From CAJQQK01 sp965224225 (GTDB lineage: Bacteria; Pseudomonadota; Alphaproteobacteria; Rhizobiales; Hyphomicrobiaceae), in assembly GCA_965224225.1 (NCBI GenBank), contig CBDCZF010000020.1, positions 62,001 to 126,000 of the forward strand: 64,000 bases of DNA, given 5' to 3'. The position numbers and the translations under genes are program-made. Each line of letters starts with the position of its first letter. Within the stretch, counting starts at the first letter, position 1. The notes under the pieces were generated by a model. That model had not been told where the DNA came from, ran no database searches, and worked only from the letters and a program-made list of their open reading frames with translations. Shown one piece after another: positions 9,254-17,916 of this stretch.

Positions 9254-10855
9254 ATGAGCAGCGAAGCCGATTGCGACTATATCATCGTCGGTGCCGGATC
9301 GGCGGGCTGCACGCTCGCCAACCGGCTGAGTGCGGACGGCTCGCGCGTGGTTCTGCTCGAGGCCGGTCCCAAAGACTGGCACCCGATGATCCACATTCCG
9401 GCCGGTGTTTTGAATCTGCTCTATAACTCCAGCGTCAACTGGATGTATGCCACCGATCCCGAACCGGGCACCGGCAACCGGCCGATCCACTGGCCGCGCG
9501 GTCGGGTGCTCGGCGGGTCGAGTTCGATCAACGGTATGCTGTTCGTGCGTGGCAACAGGGCCGACTACGACAACTGGGCACAAATGGGCTGTACCGGCTG
9601 GAGCTATGCCGACTGCCTGCCGCACTTCAAGTCCATCGAATCCTATCCGCCCGGCGATGACGAACACCGCGGCAAGGCAGGCCCGCTGAAGATCGAGGAC
9701 TACCGCACCATCCTGCCGCTCACGCATCGCTTCGTTGAGGCTGCACAGGCAGCTGGCTTCCCGTTCACCAAAGACCTTTCCGGCGCCCAGCAGGAAGGCG
9801 TCGGCTACAGCCAGATGTCACGCAATGGCCGCTTCCGCGGCTCGACGGCGCGCACCTTCCTTGCCGAAGCCAAGGGCCGGGCCAACCTGCGCGTTGAGAC
9901 CGACGCAATGGCATCGCGCCTGTTTTTCGACGGACGGCGCTGTACCGGCGTTTCATTCGACCAGAAGGGCGATCACCGGACGCTCACGGCCGCACGCGAA
10001 GTGATCGTGTCGGGCGGCACGGTAAACTCACCACACTTGCTACAGATTTCCGGCATCGGCCCGGCCGGGCATTTGAAATCGATCGGCGTCGAAGTTGTAC
10101 ATGACCTGCCGGGCGTCGGCGCGAACCTCTCCGATCACTACGCGACACGGGTCTCCTACCGCGTCAAGGATCTGGTATCGATCAACGAATACGCGCGCGG
10201 ATTCCGCTTGATTGGAGAGATCGCCAAATGGCTGACGGCCGGCAACGGCGCGCTCACCTTCGGCGTCTCGAGCGCCCAGGTCTTCACCTACTCTCGAGAA
10301 GGTCTGGCGAGCCCCGACATCCAGTTACTGTTCTCGCCGGCGAGTTATCACGAGACCAAGTTCGGCACCCTCGACACCAAACCGGGTGCGACCTGCGCCG
10401 TCTCGATCGCCCGTCCGGAAAGCCGCGGCACGATCATGGCGACCTCGCCGTTCTCGCACGACCGGCCGTCGATCAAGCCAAACTATCTCGACACCGCCAA
10501 CGACATCGCCGTCGCCCTTGCCGGTGTCCATCACGTCCGCCGCGTGTTTGCCGCCGAAGCGATGGCGCAACACATCGACCACGAGATCACACCTGGCGAT
10601 CAGGTGCAGAGCGACGACGCACTCATCGAGTTCATCCGCGCCAACGGCATCACGCTCTACAACCCCGTCGGCACCTGCAAGATGGGCACCGACCCGATGG
10701 CCGTCGTCGACCCGCGCCTCAAGGTTCACGGCATCGACGGCCTGCGGGTGATCGATGCCTCGATCATGCCGGCCGTGACGACGGGCAATACCAACGCGCC
10801 GACAATCATGATTGCCGAAAAGGGTGCTGCGATGATCCGCGAGGATGCGGCTTGA
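9254..10855 (+). CDS. GMC-family FAD oxidoreductase (choline dehydrogenase-like)
   Basis: A 533-residue FAD-dependent alcohol or sugar oxidoreductase. It starts at ATG 9254 after GGAGAG; upstream in-frame codons overlap the SDR gene and are not family-like. Motifs: dinucleotide fold YIIVGAGSAGCTLANRLS near the N-terminus, GMC signature 1 RGRVLGGSSSINGMLFVRGN, signature 2 around SGGTNSPHLLQISGIGP (as SGGTVNSPHLL here), and the C-terminal active-site region TLYNPVGTCKMG with GLRVIDASIMPAVTTGNTNAPT. Its last codons overlap the promoter of the downstream toxin-antitoxin operon. In this operon it may oxidise a polyol or hydroxy acid ahead of the CoA ligase and otn steps, but that order is inference. 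Confidence 0.87.
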   Translation: MSSEADCDYIIVGAGSAGCTLANRLSADGSRVVLLEAGPKDWHPMIHIPAGVLNLLYNSSVNWMYATDPEPGTGNRPIHWPRGRVLGGSSSINGMLFVRGNRADYDNWAQMGCTGWSYADCLPHFKSIESYPPGDDEHRGKAGPLKIEDYRTILPLTHRFVEAAQAAGFPFTKDLSGAQQEGVGYSQMSRNGRFRGSTARTFLAEAKGRANLRVETDAMASRLFFDGRRCTGVSFDQKGDHRTLTAAREVIVSGGTVNSPHLLQISGIGPAGHLKSIGVEVVHDLPGVGANLSDHYATRVSYRVKDLVSINEYARGFRLIGEIAKWLTAGNGALTFGVSSAQVFTYSREGLASPDIQLLFSPASYHETKFGTLDTKPGATCAVSIARPESRGTIMATSPFSHDRPSIKPNYLDTANDIAVALAGVHHVRRVFAAEAMAQHIDHEITPGDQVQSDDALIEFIRANGITLYNPVGTCKMGTDPMAVVDPRLKVHGIDGLRVIDASIMPAVTTGNTNAPTIMIAEKGAAMIREDAA

Positions 10856-10880
10856 CAATTCTTCTGATAAATACTACATA
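10852..10880 (+). promoter_or_regulatory. Sigma70-type promoter of higBA
   Basis: TTGACA at 10852-10857 and TACATA at 10875-10880 with an ideal 17-base spacer. The -35 box overlaps the stop codon of the GMC gene. The local DNA down to the toxin start is AT-rich, unlike the flanking genes. It is placed 22 bases before the higB ATG, giving a short leader, as expected for an autoregulated toxin-antitoxin operon. I see no clear palindromic operator. Confidence 0.7.
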
Positions 10881-10901
10881 CGTCTTGCATATTGATAAGC
10901 T

Positions 10902-11183
10902 ATGATTCGAAGCTTCCACGACAGGCATATTGAACGTTTCTTTGAGGACGGCATATGCCACAGGCGATGGCGCGCATTCGAAGATGTCGCCCGGCGCAAG
11001 TTGGACTATCTCGATGCCGCGGCCACGCTGGACGACTTGGTCGCACCGCCGGGAAATCGACTTGAGAAACTCAAAGGTGATCGAGCCGACCAGCATAGCA
11101 TCCGTATTAACGACCAATGGCGCATCTGTTTTCGCTGGACAGAAGACGGACCCGAGGATGTCGAGATCGTCGACTATCACTGA
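10902..11183 (+). CDS. higB: HigB-type RelE-superfamily toxin
   Basis: A 93-residue protein of the HigB-1 plasmid-killer type: MIRSFHDRHIERFFEDG start, RRKLDYLDAAATLDDL, then the core RLEKLKGDRADQHSIRINDQWRICFRW and a final EDVEIVDYH. The Arg pair in SIRINDQWRICFRW and the C-terminal His are the residues expected for ribosome-dependent mRNA cleavage in this family. It lies first, before its antitoxin, which is the reversed gene order typical of higBA. The gap to higA is 12 bases. It looks intact and full length. Confidence 0.92.
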   Translation: MIRSFHDRHIERFFEDGICHRRWRAFEDVARRKLDYLDAAATLDDLVAPPGNRLEKLKGDRADQHSIRINDQWRICFRWTEDGPEDVEIVDYH

Positions 11184-11195
11184 GGAGTGGAAATT

Positions 11196-11477
11196 ATGGC
11201 ACGCATTCGAACACATCCCGGTGAAATGCTGCTCGAGGAATTCTTGAAGCCGCTCGGCATGAGTGCCACCGAACTTGCCCAGGCCGTCAGCGTGCCGCAG
11301 AACCGGATTTCGGAGATCATCCGCGGCCGGCGCGGTGTCACGGCCGACACGGCGATCCGGCTTGGCCGCTATTTCGGCACCACGGCCGAATTGTGGACCA
11401 ACATGCAGGCCGCCTACGACTTGTCGGTTGCCCGTGCGGAAACGGATTACTCGCACATCGCCGCAAGGGCGCCATGA
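11196..11477 (+). CDS. higA: HigA-type XRE antitoxin
   Basis: A 93-residue antitoxin with one helix-turn-helix. IRTHPGEMLLEEFLKPLGMSATELAQAVSVP leads into the recognition helix NRISEIIRGRRGVTADTAIRLGRYFG, and the protein ends with TTAELWTNMQAAYDL, the usual HigA/VapI-type tail. I chose ATG 11196 because GAGGAG is eight bases upstream; a GTG nine bases earlier would overlap that site. It should bind HigB and repress the promoter at 10852. The pair is followed by a terminator-like hairpin. Confidence 0.93.
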   Translation: MARIRTHPGEMLLEEFLKPLGMSATELAQAVSVPQNRISEIIRGRRGVTADTAIRLGRYFGTTAELWTNMQAAYDLSVARAETDYSHIAARAP

Positions 11478-11491
11478 CAGCCTTTGCATCG

Positions 11492-11527
11492 CAGCCTCGC
11501 CAGCGGGGCTGAATTCTTAATTTTCTC
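11492..11527 (+). terminator. Probable rho-independent terminator after higBA
   Basis: A hairpin with a seven-pair stem (CAGCCTC with GGGGCTG, one G-T pair), a six-base loop and an A/T-rich tail containing ATTCTTAATTTTCT. It lies 15 bases after the higA stop. The T-run is interrupted, so efficiency is uncertain. Confidence 0.5.
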
Positions 11528-11616
11528 AAAATGAAATGCTTTCAAATGAAAATTAATATGCGTCGGCGATAGTCCCGCACAAGTTTGCGTTTTCTCGTTC
11601 GCGTAAGGAAAGTTTC

Positions 11617-12543
11617 ATGAGCAACGATCTGCCGCGCCTGCCACAGCGCCTGCGCTCCCAGCTTGCCGCCCTGTCGGTCGTTCCCGTCATCCTCGTGCTG
11701 ATCGGCCTGTCGATCCTGTGGATGGGCATCTACCGCATCGATGCGGGCCATGTCGGCATCGTCAAGCGCTTCGGCAACGTGATCGATGTCGTCGACCCGG
11801 GCCTGCACGTCAAGATCCCTTATGCCGACACCGTCGAAGAGATGGAAGTGCGCGAGCGCGCCTTCACGATGCAGCTCGATGCCGCCTCCCAGGACCCGCT
11901 CGAAATTCCGATCACGGTGACGGTCAACTGGCTGGTCAAGCGTCCGAATGTGGAAAAACTCTACGTTCAGTTCGGCTCGCTGCAGCAGTTCGAGAAACGC
12001 ATCATCCAGCCGCGCCTCAACGATGCCGTCAAAGGTGTGACCAGCGAGTTCACGGTCAATGATCTCCTGCGCAAGCGCACCGACTACCGCGACCGCTCAC
12101 AGCAGACATTTTCCGCACGGATGCCCGACGACATCCAGATCACCGGCTTCTCGATCGTCAACATCGGTTTCCCGCCGGAATATACCAAGGCGATCCGCGA
12201 CAAGCAGGTCGCACGCGAGCAGGCCGAGACCGAGAAATACGTTCTCGAGCGCCAAAAGCTGACCAGCACCCAGGTGACCCAGACCGCCCAGGCCCAGCGC
12301 GATGCCGACAAGGCCCGCGCCGACGGCAGGGCCTACGAGATCAAGGTCCAGGGCGAGGCGCAGGCCGAGGCGATCCGGATCATGGGCGAAGCACTCGCCA
12401 AGCATCCGCTCGTCGTCGAATACAAGAAGGTCGAACGCTGGGGCGGCACCTTCCCGACGACCTTCATGGGCGGCGATGCCGGATCGCGCGTGCTGTGGTC
12501 GCTACCGGGCTCGGGCGCGCCACCTGCCGGCAATCGCCAATAA
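11617..12543 (+). CDS. Prohibitin-family (SPFH/band 7) membrane protein
   Basis: A 308-residue SPFH-domain protein. A single N-terminal transmembrane segment (VVPVILVLIGLSILWMGIY, about residues 27-45) is followed by the SPFH domain start RIDAGHVGIVKRFGNVIDVVDPGLHVKIPYAD. Then come VTVNWLVKRPNVEKLYVQFG and a long charged coiled-coil segment rich in Gln, Glu and Arg (REQAETEKYVLERQKLT) that would drive oligomerisation. Relatives (HflK/HflC, prohibitin) form ring-like membrane scaffolds that modulate proteases. No hflK/hflC partner or protease is adjacent. The gene is monocistronic and convergent with the RND permease. Ribosome-binding site AAGGAAAG precedes ATG. Confidence 0.85.
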   Translation: MSNDLPRLPQRLRSQLAALSVVPVILVLIGLSILWMGIYRIDAGHVGIVKRFGNVIDVVDPGLHVKIPYADTVEEMEVRERAFTMQLDAASQDPLEIPITVTVNWLVKRPNVEKLYVQFGSLQQFEKRIIQPRLNDAVKGVTSEFTVNDLLRKRTDYRDRSQQTFSARMPDDIQITGFSIVNIGFPPEYTKAIRDKQVAREQAETEKYVLERQKLTSTQVTQTAQAQRDADKARADGRAYEIKVQGEAQAEAIRIMGEALAKHPLVVEYKKVERWGGTFPTTFMGGDAGSRVLWSLPGSGAPPAGNRQ

Positions 12544-12578
12544 TTGAACGACCCGATCCCCTCGCTCGCAAATTGCGA

Positions 12579-15500
12579 TCAGCCGCTTGCCTCGGCCTCG
12601 GCGGGCGGCGGCGGCGGGCTGCGCAAAACGATGTAGATCGCCGGGATGACCAATACGGTCAGCAGCGTCGACGAGGCAAGGCCGAACAGCAGCGATAACG
12701 CAAGCCCCTGGAAGATCGGGTCGAACAGAATAACACCGGCCCCGATCATCGCAGCAATGGCAGTGAGCAGGATCGGCTTGAAGCGGATCGAACCGGCTTC
12801 GATCAGGATTTCGCGCAACTCCAGATCTGATCCTTGCCGCCCGCGAATGAAGTCGACCAGCAGGATCGAATTGCGCACGATGATGCCGGCAAGCGCAATA
12901 AAGCCGATCATCGAGGTTGCCGAAAACGGTGCGCCAAACAGCCAGTGGCCGAACATGATGCCAATCAAGGTCAGCGGTACGGGCGTGAGGATAACCAGCG
13001 GCACCTTGAACGATCCGAATTGCGCGACAACCAGTACATAGATGCCGAGCAGAGCCACGGCGAACGCTGCCCCCATGTCGCGGAATGTGACCCACGTGAC
13101 TTCCCATTCGCCGTCCCAGAGCAGAACAGGTTTCGATTCATTCTGCGGCTGCCCGTTGAGGCGGATCTCGGGCTTTTCAAGGCCCTGCCAGTCGGCTTTC
13201 GCAAGACGCTCGCCGACCGCCAGCATGCCGTAGAGCGGCGCCTCGTAGGCGCCCGCCAGCTCGCCCATGACCATCTCCGCCGGCCGGCCGTTGTGACGGA
13301 AGATCGGATAGGACGCCTGTTCACGCGCCAACTGTACGACTTCGCCCAATTCGACGATCGAGCGCTCGCCGGGCAGCGCATTGGCCGGCACCGGCGTGGT
13401 CAGCGCCCGTGAAGATACTTCCAGTCCCGAGGTCGGCAACTGAACGGCGATCTCGACCGGATGGCGTCCGCCGCCGCGATGGCGATAGCCGACCGGGACA
13501 CCGCCCATATAGGCCTTGACCGTATCATAGACATCGCCCTGCTCGACCTTGTGGAATTCGAGGTTGTCCTGGTCGATGCGCACGCGCAGGCGCGGGGCGC
13601 GCTGGCCGAAGCTGTCATCATCATCGACGATAAAGTCCACCTCCCGAAAGATTTCGCGCACCTTTTTAGCGACAGCCCGGCGAGTCTCCGGATCGGGCCC
13701 GTAGATTTCAGCAAGCAGCGTGGCAATCACCGGCGGGCCGGGCGGAACCTCGACGACCCGGATCGTTGCTCCGTTCTCAGAGCTGAGCCCCTTGATCCGG
13801 TTGCGTACGTCGAGTGCGATCTCGTGGCTGGTACGACTACGCTCGCCCTTGGCAACGAGATTGACCTGCAGGTCACCCTGCTCGGGCCCGTTGCGCAAAT
13901 AGTAGTGCCGAACCAGGCCGTTGAAGTTGAAGGGGGCCGCCGTACCCGCATAGGACTGTATCGAGGCGAGTTCCGGCAGATCCGCCAGGCGGCGGGCAGC
14001 CTCGGTCAACAGGCGATCGGTTTCCTCCAACGACGCCCCGCGCGGCAGATCGACGACGACCTGCAGTTCCGACTTGTTGTCGAAGGGCAGAAGCTTGACG
14101 GTCACCCATTGCGTGTAGAACGGCAAAAGTGAGAGCAATGTCGCCAGTCCGACGGCGCCGAGAAACAACCATGATCTCTGCCGTGTCGCCAGCACCGGCC
14201 CGGCAACCTTTGCGTAAGCCCGGCCAAGCCAGCCGCCGTCGGAGGGTTCATCGTGTGCGTGTTGCGATGCGCCGGAGCCGGCAAGTCGCATCATCAGCCA
14301 CGGCGTGACGATCACGGCGACAAAGAACGACAATACCATCGCGGCCGAAGCGTTCGCTGGGATCGGCGCCATGTAGGGGCCCATCAGACCGGTTACGAAC
14401 AGCATCGGCAATAGGGCTGCAACCACCGTCAGCGTCGCCACGATGGTCGGATTGCCGACTTCGGCAACGGCATCGACCGTAGCCGCCACACGGCTCCGTC
14501 CATCAGCCATCGCCCAGTGGCGCGCAATGTTTTCGATCACCACGATGGCATCGTCGACCAGAATACCGATCGAAAAGATCAACGCGAACAGGCTGACGCG
14601 GTTGATCGTGTAACCCATCAGGTAGGACGCAAAGAGCGTGAGCAGGATCGTGACCGGAATCACGATCGCGACTACGGCACCTGCCCGCCAGCCAATCGCA
14701 AAGCCGACGAGCACGACGATCGACAGCGTCGCGAGGCCAAGATGGAACAGCAGTTCGTCGGCCTTTTCGTTCGCCGTCTCGCCGTAGTCTCGAGTGACCA
14801 CGACATCGACATCGTCGGGGAGGTGCGAGCCCTTCAATTCACTGACGCGATGGCGGATATGTTCGGCGATGGTCACCGCGTTGGCGCCGGCCCGCTTGGC
14901 GATCGCGATCGTAACGGCCGGTGTCCGCGTCAGCTTGCCATCTACATCGCGGCGAAAATGCCAGGCACGGCTGTCGAGCGGCTTGGCCCCGACCACCACG
15001 TTCGCGACATCACGGACATAGACCGGACGGCCATCGCGCGTCGTGATCAGCAACAGACCGATATCAGGCACACCGCCGAGCGTCTGGCCCGCTGCCACTT
15101 CGAGACTGCGGTTGCGTTCGCGAATGCGGCCGGCCAGGAAGGAATTGTTGGCGGAACGGACCTTGCCGATCAGCTGCGCCAGCGTCACGCCGTAGAGGGA
15201 CAATCGTTCCGGGTCGGGTTCGACACGGATCTGATCGGGCCGCCCGCCGACCATATACGACAGGCCGACATCCTCGAGCTTGGCCAACTCGACCATCAGG
15301 TTTTGCCCGAGATGATAGAGCACGTTGTCGGGATAGCGCTCGGCCGCCTCGGGCTTGGCAGCCAGTGTCAGGGTGACGATGGCAACGTCGTCGATGCCGC
15401 GCCCGACGATCAGCGGTTCAGGGATACCGACCGGGATGCGACCGAGGTTGGCGCGGATCTTTTCGTGAACGCGCAGGATCGCTTCGTCGGACCCTGTACC

Positions 15501-15833
15501 GACCACGAACCGCGCCGTGACCAGCACGCGGTCATCGACGGTGTTCGAATAGACATGCTCGACACCATTGATCGCCTTGACGAGAACCTCGAGCGGCTCA
15601 GTCACCAGCCTGACACCGTCGGGCGCCTTGAGGCCGTCGGCACGCACCATGATGTCGACCATCGGCACCGAAATCTGCGGCTCTTCCTCACGCGGCAGCG
15701 CAAACAGAGCGAGCAGGCCGAGTGCAAAGGCGGCGACCAGAAACAGCGGCGTCAGCGGCGAGGCAATGAATACCCTGGTCAGCCAGCCTGAGATGCCCAA
15801 CGGACGGTTCGGGGATCCGGCGCTATCGGTCAT
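12579..15833 (-). CDS. RND-family efflux permease (AcrB/HAE1-like)
   Basis: A 1084-residue inner-membrane proton-driven efflux transporter. N-terminal transmembrane helix FIASPLTPLFLVAAFALGLLALF, then the first periplasmic loop with PMVDIMVRADGL, a six-helix bundle containing the key SIGILVDDAIVVIENIARH with the proton-relay Asp pair, a second periplasmic domain and a second helix bundle ending GLASSTLLTVLVIPAIYIVL. Length is normal and no interruption is seen. The start overlaps the stop of the adaptor gene by four bases (ATGA), so the two are translationally coupled. The loop features resemble the hydrophobic-compound (HAE) group rather than the heavy-metal CusA group, which normally carry longer metal motifs. 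The substrate is unknown. Confidence 0.92.
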   Translation of the reverse strand: MTDSAGSPNRPLGISGWLTRVFIASPLTPLFLVAAFALGLLALFALPREEEPQISVPMVDIMVRADGLKAPDGVRLVTEPLEVLVKAINGVEHVYSNTVDDRVLVTARFVVGTGSDEAILRVHEKIRANLGRIPVGIPEPLIVGRGIDDVAIVTLTLAAKPEAAERYPDNVLYHLGQNLMVELAKLEDVGLSYMVGGRPDQIRVEPDPERLSLYGVTLAQLIGKVRSANNSFLAGRIRERNRSLEVAAGQTLGGVPDIGLLLITTRDGRPVYVRDVANVVVGAKPLDSRAWHFRRDVDGKLTRTPAVTIAIAKRAGANAVTIAEHIRHRVSELKGSHLPDDVDVVVTRDYGETANEKADELLFHLGLATLSIVVLVGFAIGWRAGAVVAIVIPVTILLTLFASYLMGYTINRVSLFALIFSIGILVDDAIVVIENIARHWAMADGRSRVAATVDAVAEVGNPTIVATLTVVAALLPMLFVTGLMGPYMAPIPANASAAMVLSFFVAVIVTPWLMMRLAGSGASQHAHDEPSDGGWLGRAYAKVAGPVLATRQRSWLFLGAVGLATLLSLLPFYTQWVTVKLLPFDNKSELQVVVDLPRGASLEETDRLLTEAARRLADLPELASIQSYAGTAAPFNFNGLVRHYYLRNGPEQGDLQVNLVAKGERSRTSHEIALDVRNRIKGLSSENGATIRVVEVPPGPPVIATLLAEIYGPDPETRRAVAKKVREIFREVDFIVDDDDSFGQRAPRLRVRIDQDNLEFHKVEQGDVYDTVKAYMGGVPVGYRHRGGGRHPVEIAVQLPTSGLEVSSRALTTPVPANALPGERSIVELGEVVQLAREQASYPIFRHNGRPAEMVMGELAGAYEAPLYGMLAVGERLAKADWQGLEKPEIRLNGQPQNESKPVLLWDGEWEVTWVTFRDMGAAFAVALLGIYVLVVAQFGSFKVPLVILTPVPLTLIGIMFGHWLFGAPFSATSMIGFIALAGIIVRNSILLVDFIRGRQGSDLELREILIEAGSIRFKPILLTAIAAMIGAGVILFDPIFQGLALSLLFGLASSTLLTVLVIPAIYIVLRSPPPPPAEAEASG

Positions 15834-16885
15834 TGCTTGGTCGCCCCGGGCGTTGCGGCCGAGGTAATCACATCGCCCGGACGCAACCCGGCAAGCACCT
15901 CGTGGGCGGCCTTGCCGTCGGCCAGCGTTCGTTGCTGGCCGAGTTGGACGACAACATCGACTGTCGTGGCGTCATCGCGTTTGAGGCGCACATAATCGTG
16001 TCCGAACCGCCTGAACAGGAAATCATCTGGCACCGCAATCGCACGCCGGCGACCGGCCGAAATCCAGACAAGCGTTCGCTCGCCGACGAAATAATCGCCA
16101 AGGCCCGATGCTTCGACATCGACGATCACGCGACCGGACTGCAATTCGGGGTAGACCTGGATGACTTTCCCTTCGCCTGCCACCTTGCCGGCGCCATGGC
16201 CCCGGGCGCCGATCCTTACCGTATCACCGAGCGTGACGAAGCGGGCGTGGCGCTCCGGCAGCGACAGGCGCAGGAGAAATTCGTTGGCAGCGATCGTTGC
16301 GACGGATTCGCCTGGTAGGACGACACTGCCGACCGTGACGGCAACCTTGAGGACGCGCCCTTCGGCCGGCGCCAGCACCTGGCCCTCATCGGCCTGTTGT
16401 TCGGCAACCAGCCGGTCGGATCGGGCCGCCTTGAGGTTGTTCTCGGCAACATCGAGTTCCGTCTTCAACTGATCGAGGCGGGACTGGGGCGCAACGCCTC
16501 TCTGGCGCAAATCCCGGGTCCGCTCGAACTCGAGCTTGGCGGTTGCCAGCCGCGACTCGAGGCCTTCGATCTGGGCGTCGAGCGCCTTAATGCGCAGGGC
16601 GATCTTGGGGTCAGTGACCACGGCCAGGATCTGTCCTGCGGTGACCGGCGTGCCTTCGTCCACCTTCAGCGAAACGACCGTGCCAGGCGTGCGCACACGA
16701 GCATTGGTCAGGTCCTTGCTCTGGACCGTTGCAAAGACGGATTTCAAATCATCGAACGGCTGCTCGACCACCTCGAACTGCCGTGGCGCGGCCGTGCCCT
16801 GGGCGAACGTGGGACAAACAGGCAAAGCGAGCGCCATGACTGCCGCGAGCATACATACCCGGGGAAATGACGATTGATCGAGCAT
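15830..16885 (-). CDS. RND periplasmic adaptor (membrane fusion protein)
   Basis: A 351-residue adaptor joining the permease to an outer-membrane channel. It has a signal peptide (MLAAVMALALPVCPTFAQ), the half-lipoyl motif VRTPGTVVSLKVDEGTPVTAGQILAVV, a helical hairpin ALDAQIEGLESRLATAKLEFERTRDL with a second helix LDQLKTELDVAENNLKAARSDRLVAEQQ, then DEGQVLAPAEGRVLKVAVTVGSVVLPGESVATIA and a beta-barrel. I take ATG 16885; a GTG at 16894 is also possible. It heads the operon, with the permease following by a four-base overlap. No intact outer-membrane factor is present; see the C-terminal fragment at 17105. Confidence 0.9.
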   Translation of the reverse strand: MLDQSSFPRVCMLAAVMALALPVCPTFAQGTAAPRQFEVVEQPFDDLKSVFATVQSKDLTNARVRTPGTVVSLKVDEGTPVTAGQILAVVTDPKIALRIKALDAQIEGLESRLATAKLEFERTRDLRQRGVAPQSRLDQLKTELDVAENNLKAARSDRLVAEQQADEGQVLAPAEGRVLKVAVTVGSVVLPGESVATIAANEFLLRLSLPERHARFVTLGDTVRIGARGHGAGKVAGEGKVIQVYPELQSGRVIVDVEASGLGDYFVGERTLVWISAGRRRAIAVPDDFLFRRFGHDYVRLKRDDATTVDVVVQLGQQRTLADGKAAHEVLAGLRPGDVITSAATPGATKQ

Positions 16886-17104
16886 AATGATCACCGATGA
16901 GAGCTAATTCATGATCCGCAGTCTGCTCATTGCGCTGCGTCATGCTTTGTTCTGTGTCAATTTTCTGATGGCGGAAGCCGCACTGGGCCCAACGATGCCC
17001 GGACCGTCGGCAATCTGTTGACCACATATCCAGCCGTGCGAACGAGGTGACAAAGAGCAGCGGTCCACCAATTCCGGCATCTTGCAATGAGGCCGTGCGC
17101 ATGC

Positions 17105-17182
17105 GTCAAGCATGAGTGAAGGTGCCGAGCAGGTTGTTGAGCCCTTCGATGTAGTTGATCAGGCGGTATTCAGCGGTGAGCC
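17105..17182 (-). pseudogene. C-terminal fragment of an unidentified gene, cut by intron debris
   Basis: In one minus-strand frame the DNA encodes LTAEYRLINYIEGLNNLL followed by GTFTHA and a stop at 17105. The frame is good protein-like sequence for 24 codons, then runs into the broken reverse transcriptase at about 17183. It lies immediately upstream of the adaptor gene on the same strand, where an outer-membrane TolC-type component would be expected in a tripartite efflux operon. Assignment to such a protein is a guess from position and helical character, not from a diagnostic motif. Confidence 0.4.
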
Positions 17183-17916
17183 CATCACGCGCCGACCGGC
17201 GCGAGCGCTGCCAACGAACACGTAACTGTCGTCTGCATAACGCACGAACCGATGGCCCCGCCGTGCCAGCTCCTGATCCAATTCATCGAGAACAATGTTG
17301 GATAGCAGCGGCGAAAGCGGGCCTCCTTGCGGCGTACCTTCCTGTGGTTTGATCAGCGTGCCATCCGGCAAAACAACCATGGCTCTCAGCATGTGGCGCA
17401 TGATTGCGATTAGTCGGCGGTCCGCCACCTTCTGAGCGATGCGCTCAAGAAGACGCTGATGGTGGACGCGATCGAAGAAAGTCTCCAGATCAAGATCCAC
17501 AACCGTCCGATAACCGGATTCGAGATGTGCCTTCGCCTCGCCAATGGCCGTTGCCGCACCGCGCCTGGGACGGAAGCCGTGACTACTTGGATGAAAGGTC
17601 GGCTCGAACACCGGCTCCAGAACCTGGAGCACGGCTTGTTGTACAAGCGGATCGATCACGTTCGGAATGCCAAGCCCCCTCTGCCCACCTCCGGGCTTGG
17701 GGATGAAGACCCAGCGGATCGCGCCGGGCCGGTATTGGCCTTCCAGCAGTGCACGACGCAATCGGCGAATGAGCTTTGGCGCATCAGCCTCGGCTTCTTC
17801 GCTTTGTGCAGCAGAAACGCTCGACCATCGGATACGTCCGTAGGCCCGTCGCTTCCGCTCCCCGAAGGGCTGTCGGCGAACACCAGGCTCCATTGATGCT
17901 GAGCCGTCCTTCTCAA
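17183..17916 (-). pseudogene. ltrA: Group II intron reverse transcriptase/maturase, twice broken
   Basis: The N-terminal part reads in one frame (HQWSLVFADSPSGSGSDG, then GRAFLLHKAKK), matching the start of this maturase family. Near 17790-17800 the family sequence jumps about 50 codons and changes frame to DAPKLIRRLRRALLEGQYRPG, so an internal deletion has removed the RT0/RT1 region and broken the frame. The second frame then holds intact palm motifs: IPKPGGGQRGLGIPN, SSHGFRPRRGA, VDLDLETFFDRVHHQ, PQEGTPQGGPLSPLLSNI and the catalytic FVRYADD. Translation ends after AGRRVMG, where the X/maturase domain should begin. Both lesions are disabling. Confidence 0.85.

Noticed and set aside
14517..15791. 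A 424-codon plus-strand frame inside the RND permease gene
   Set aside because: It is antisense to a clear 1084-residue permease with all family motifs; the composition is the mirror of GC-rich coding DNA, with no domain.
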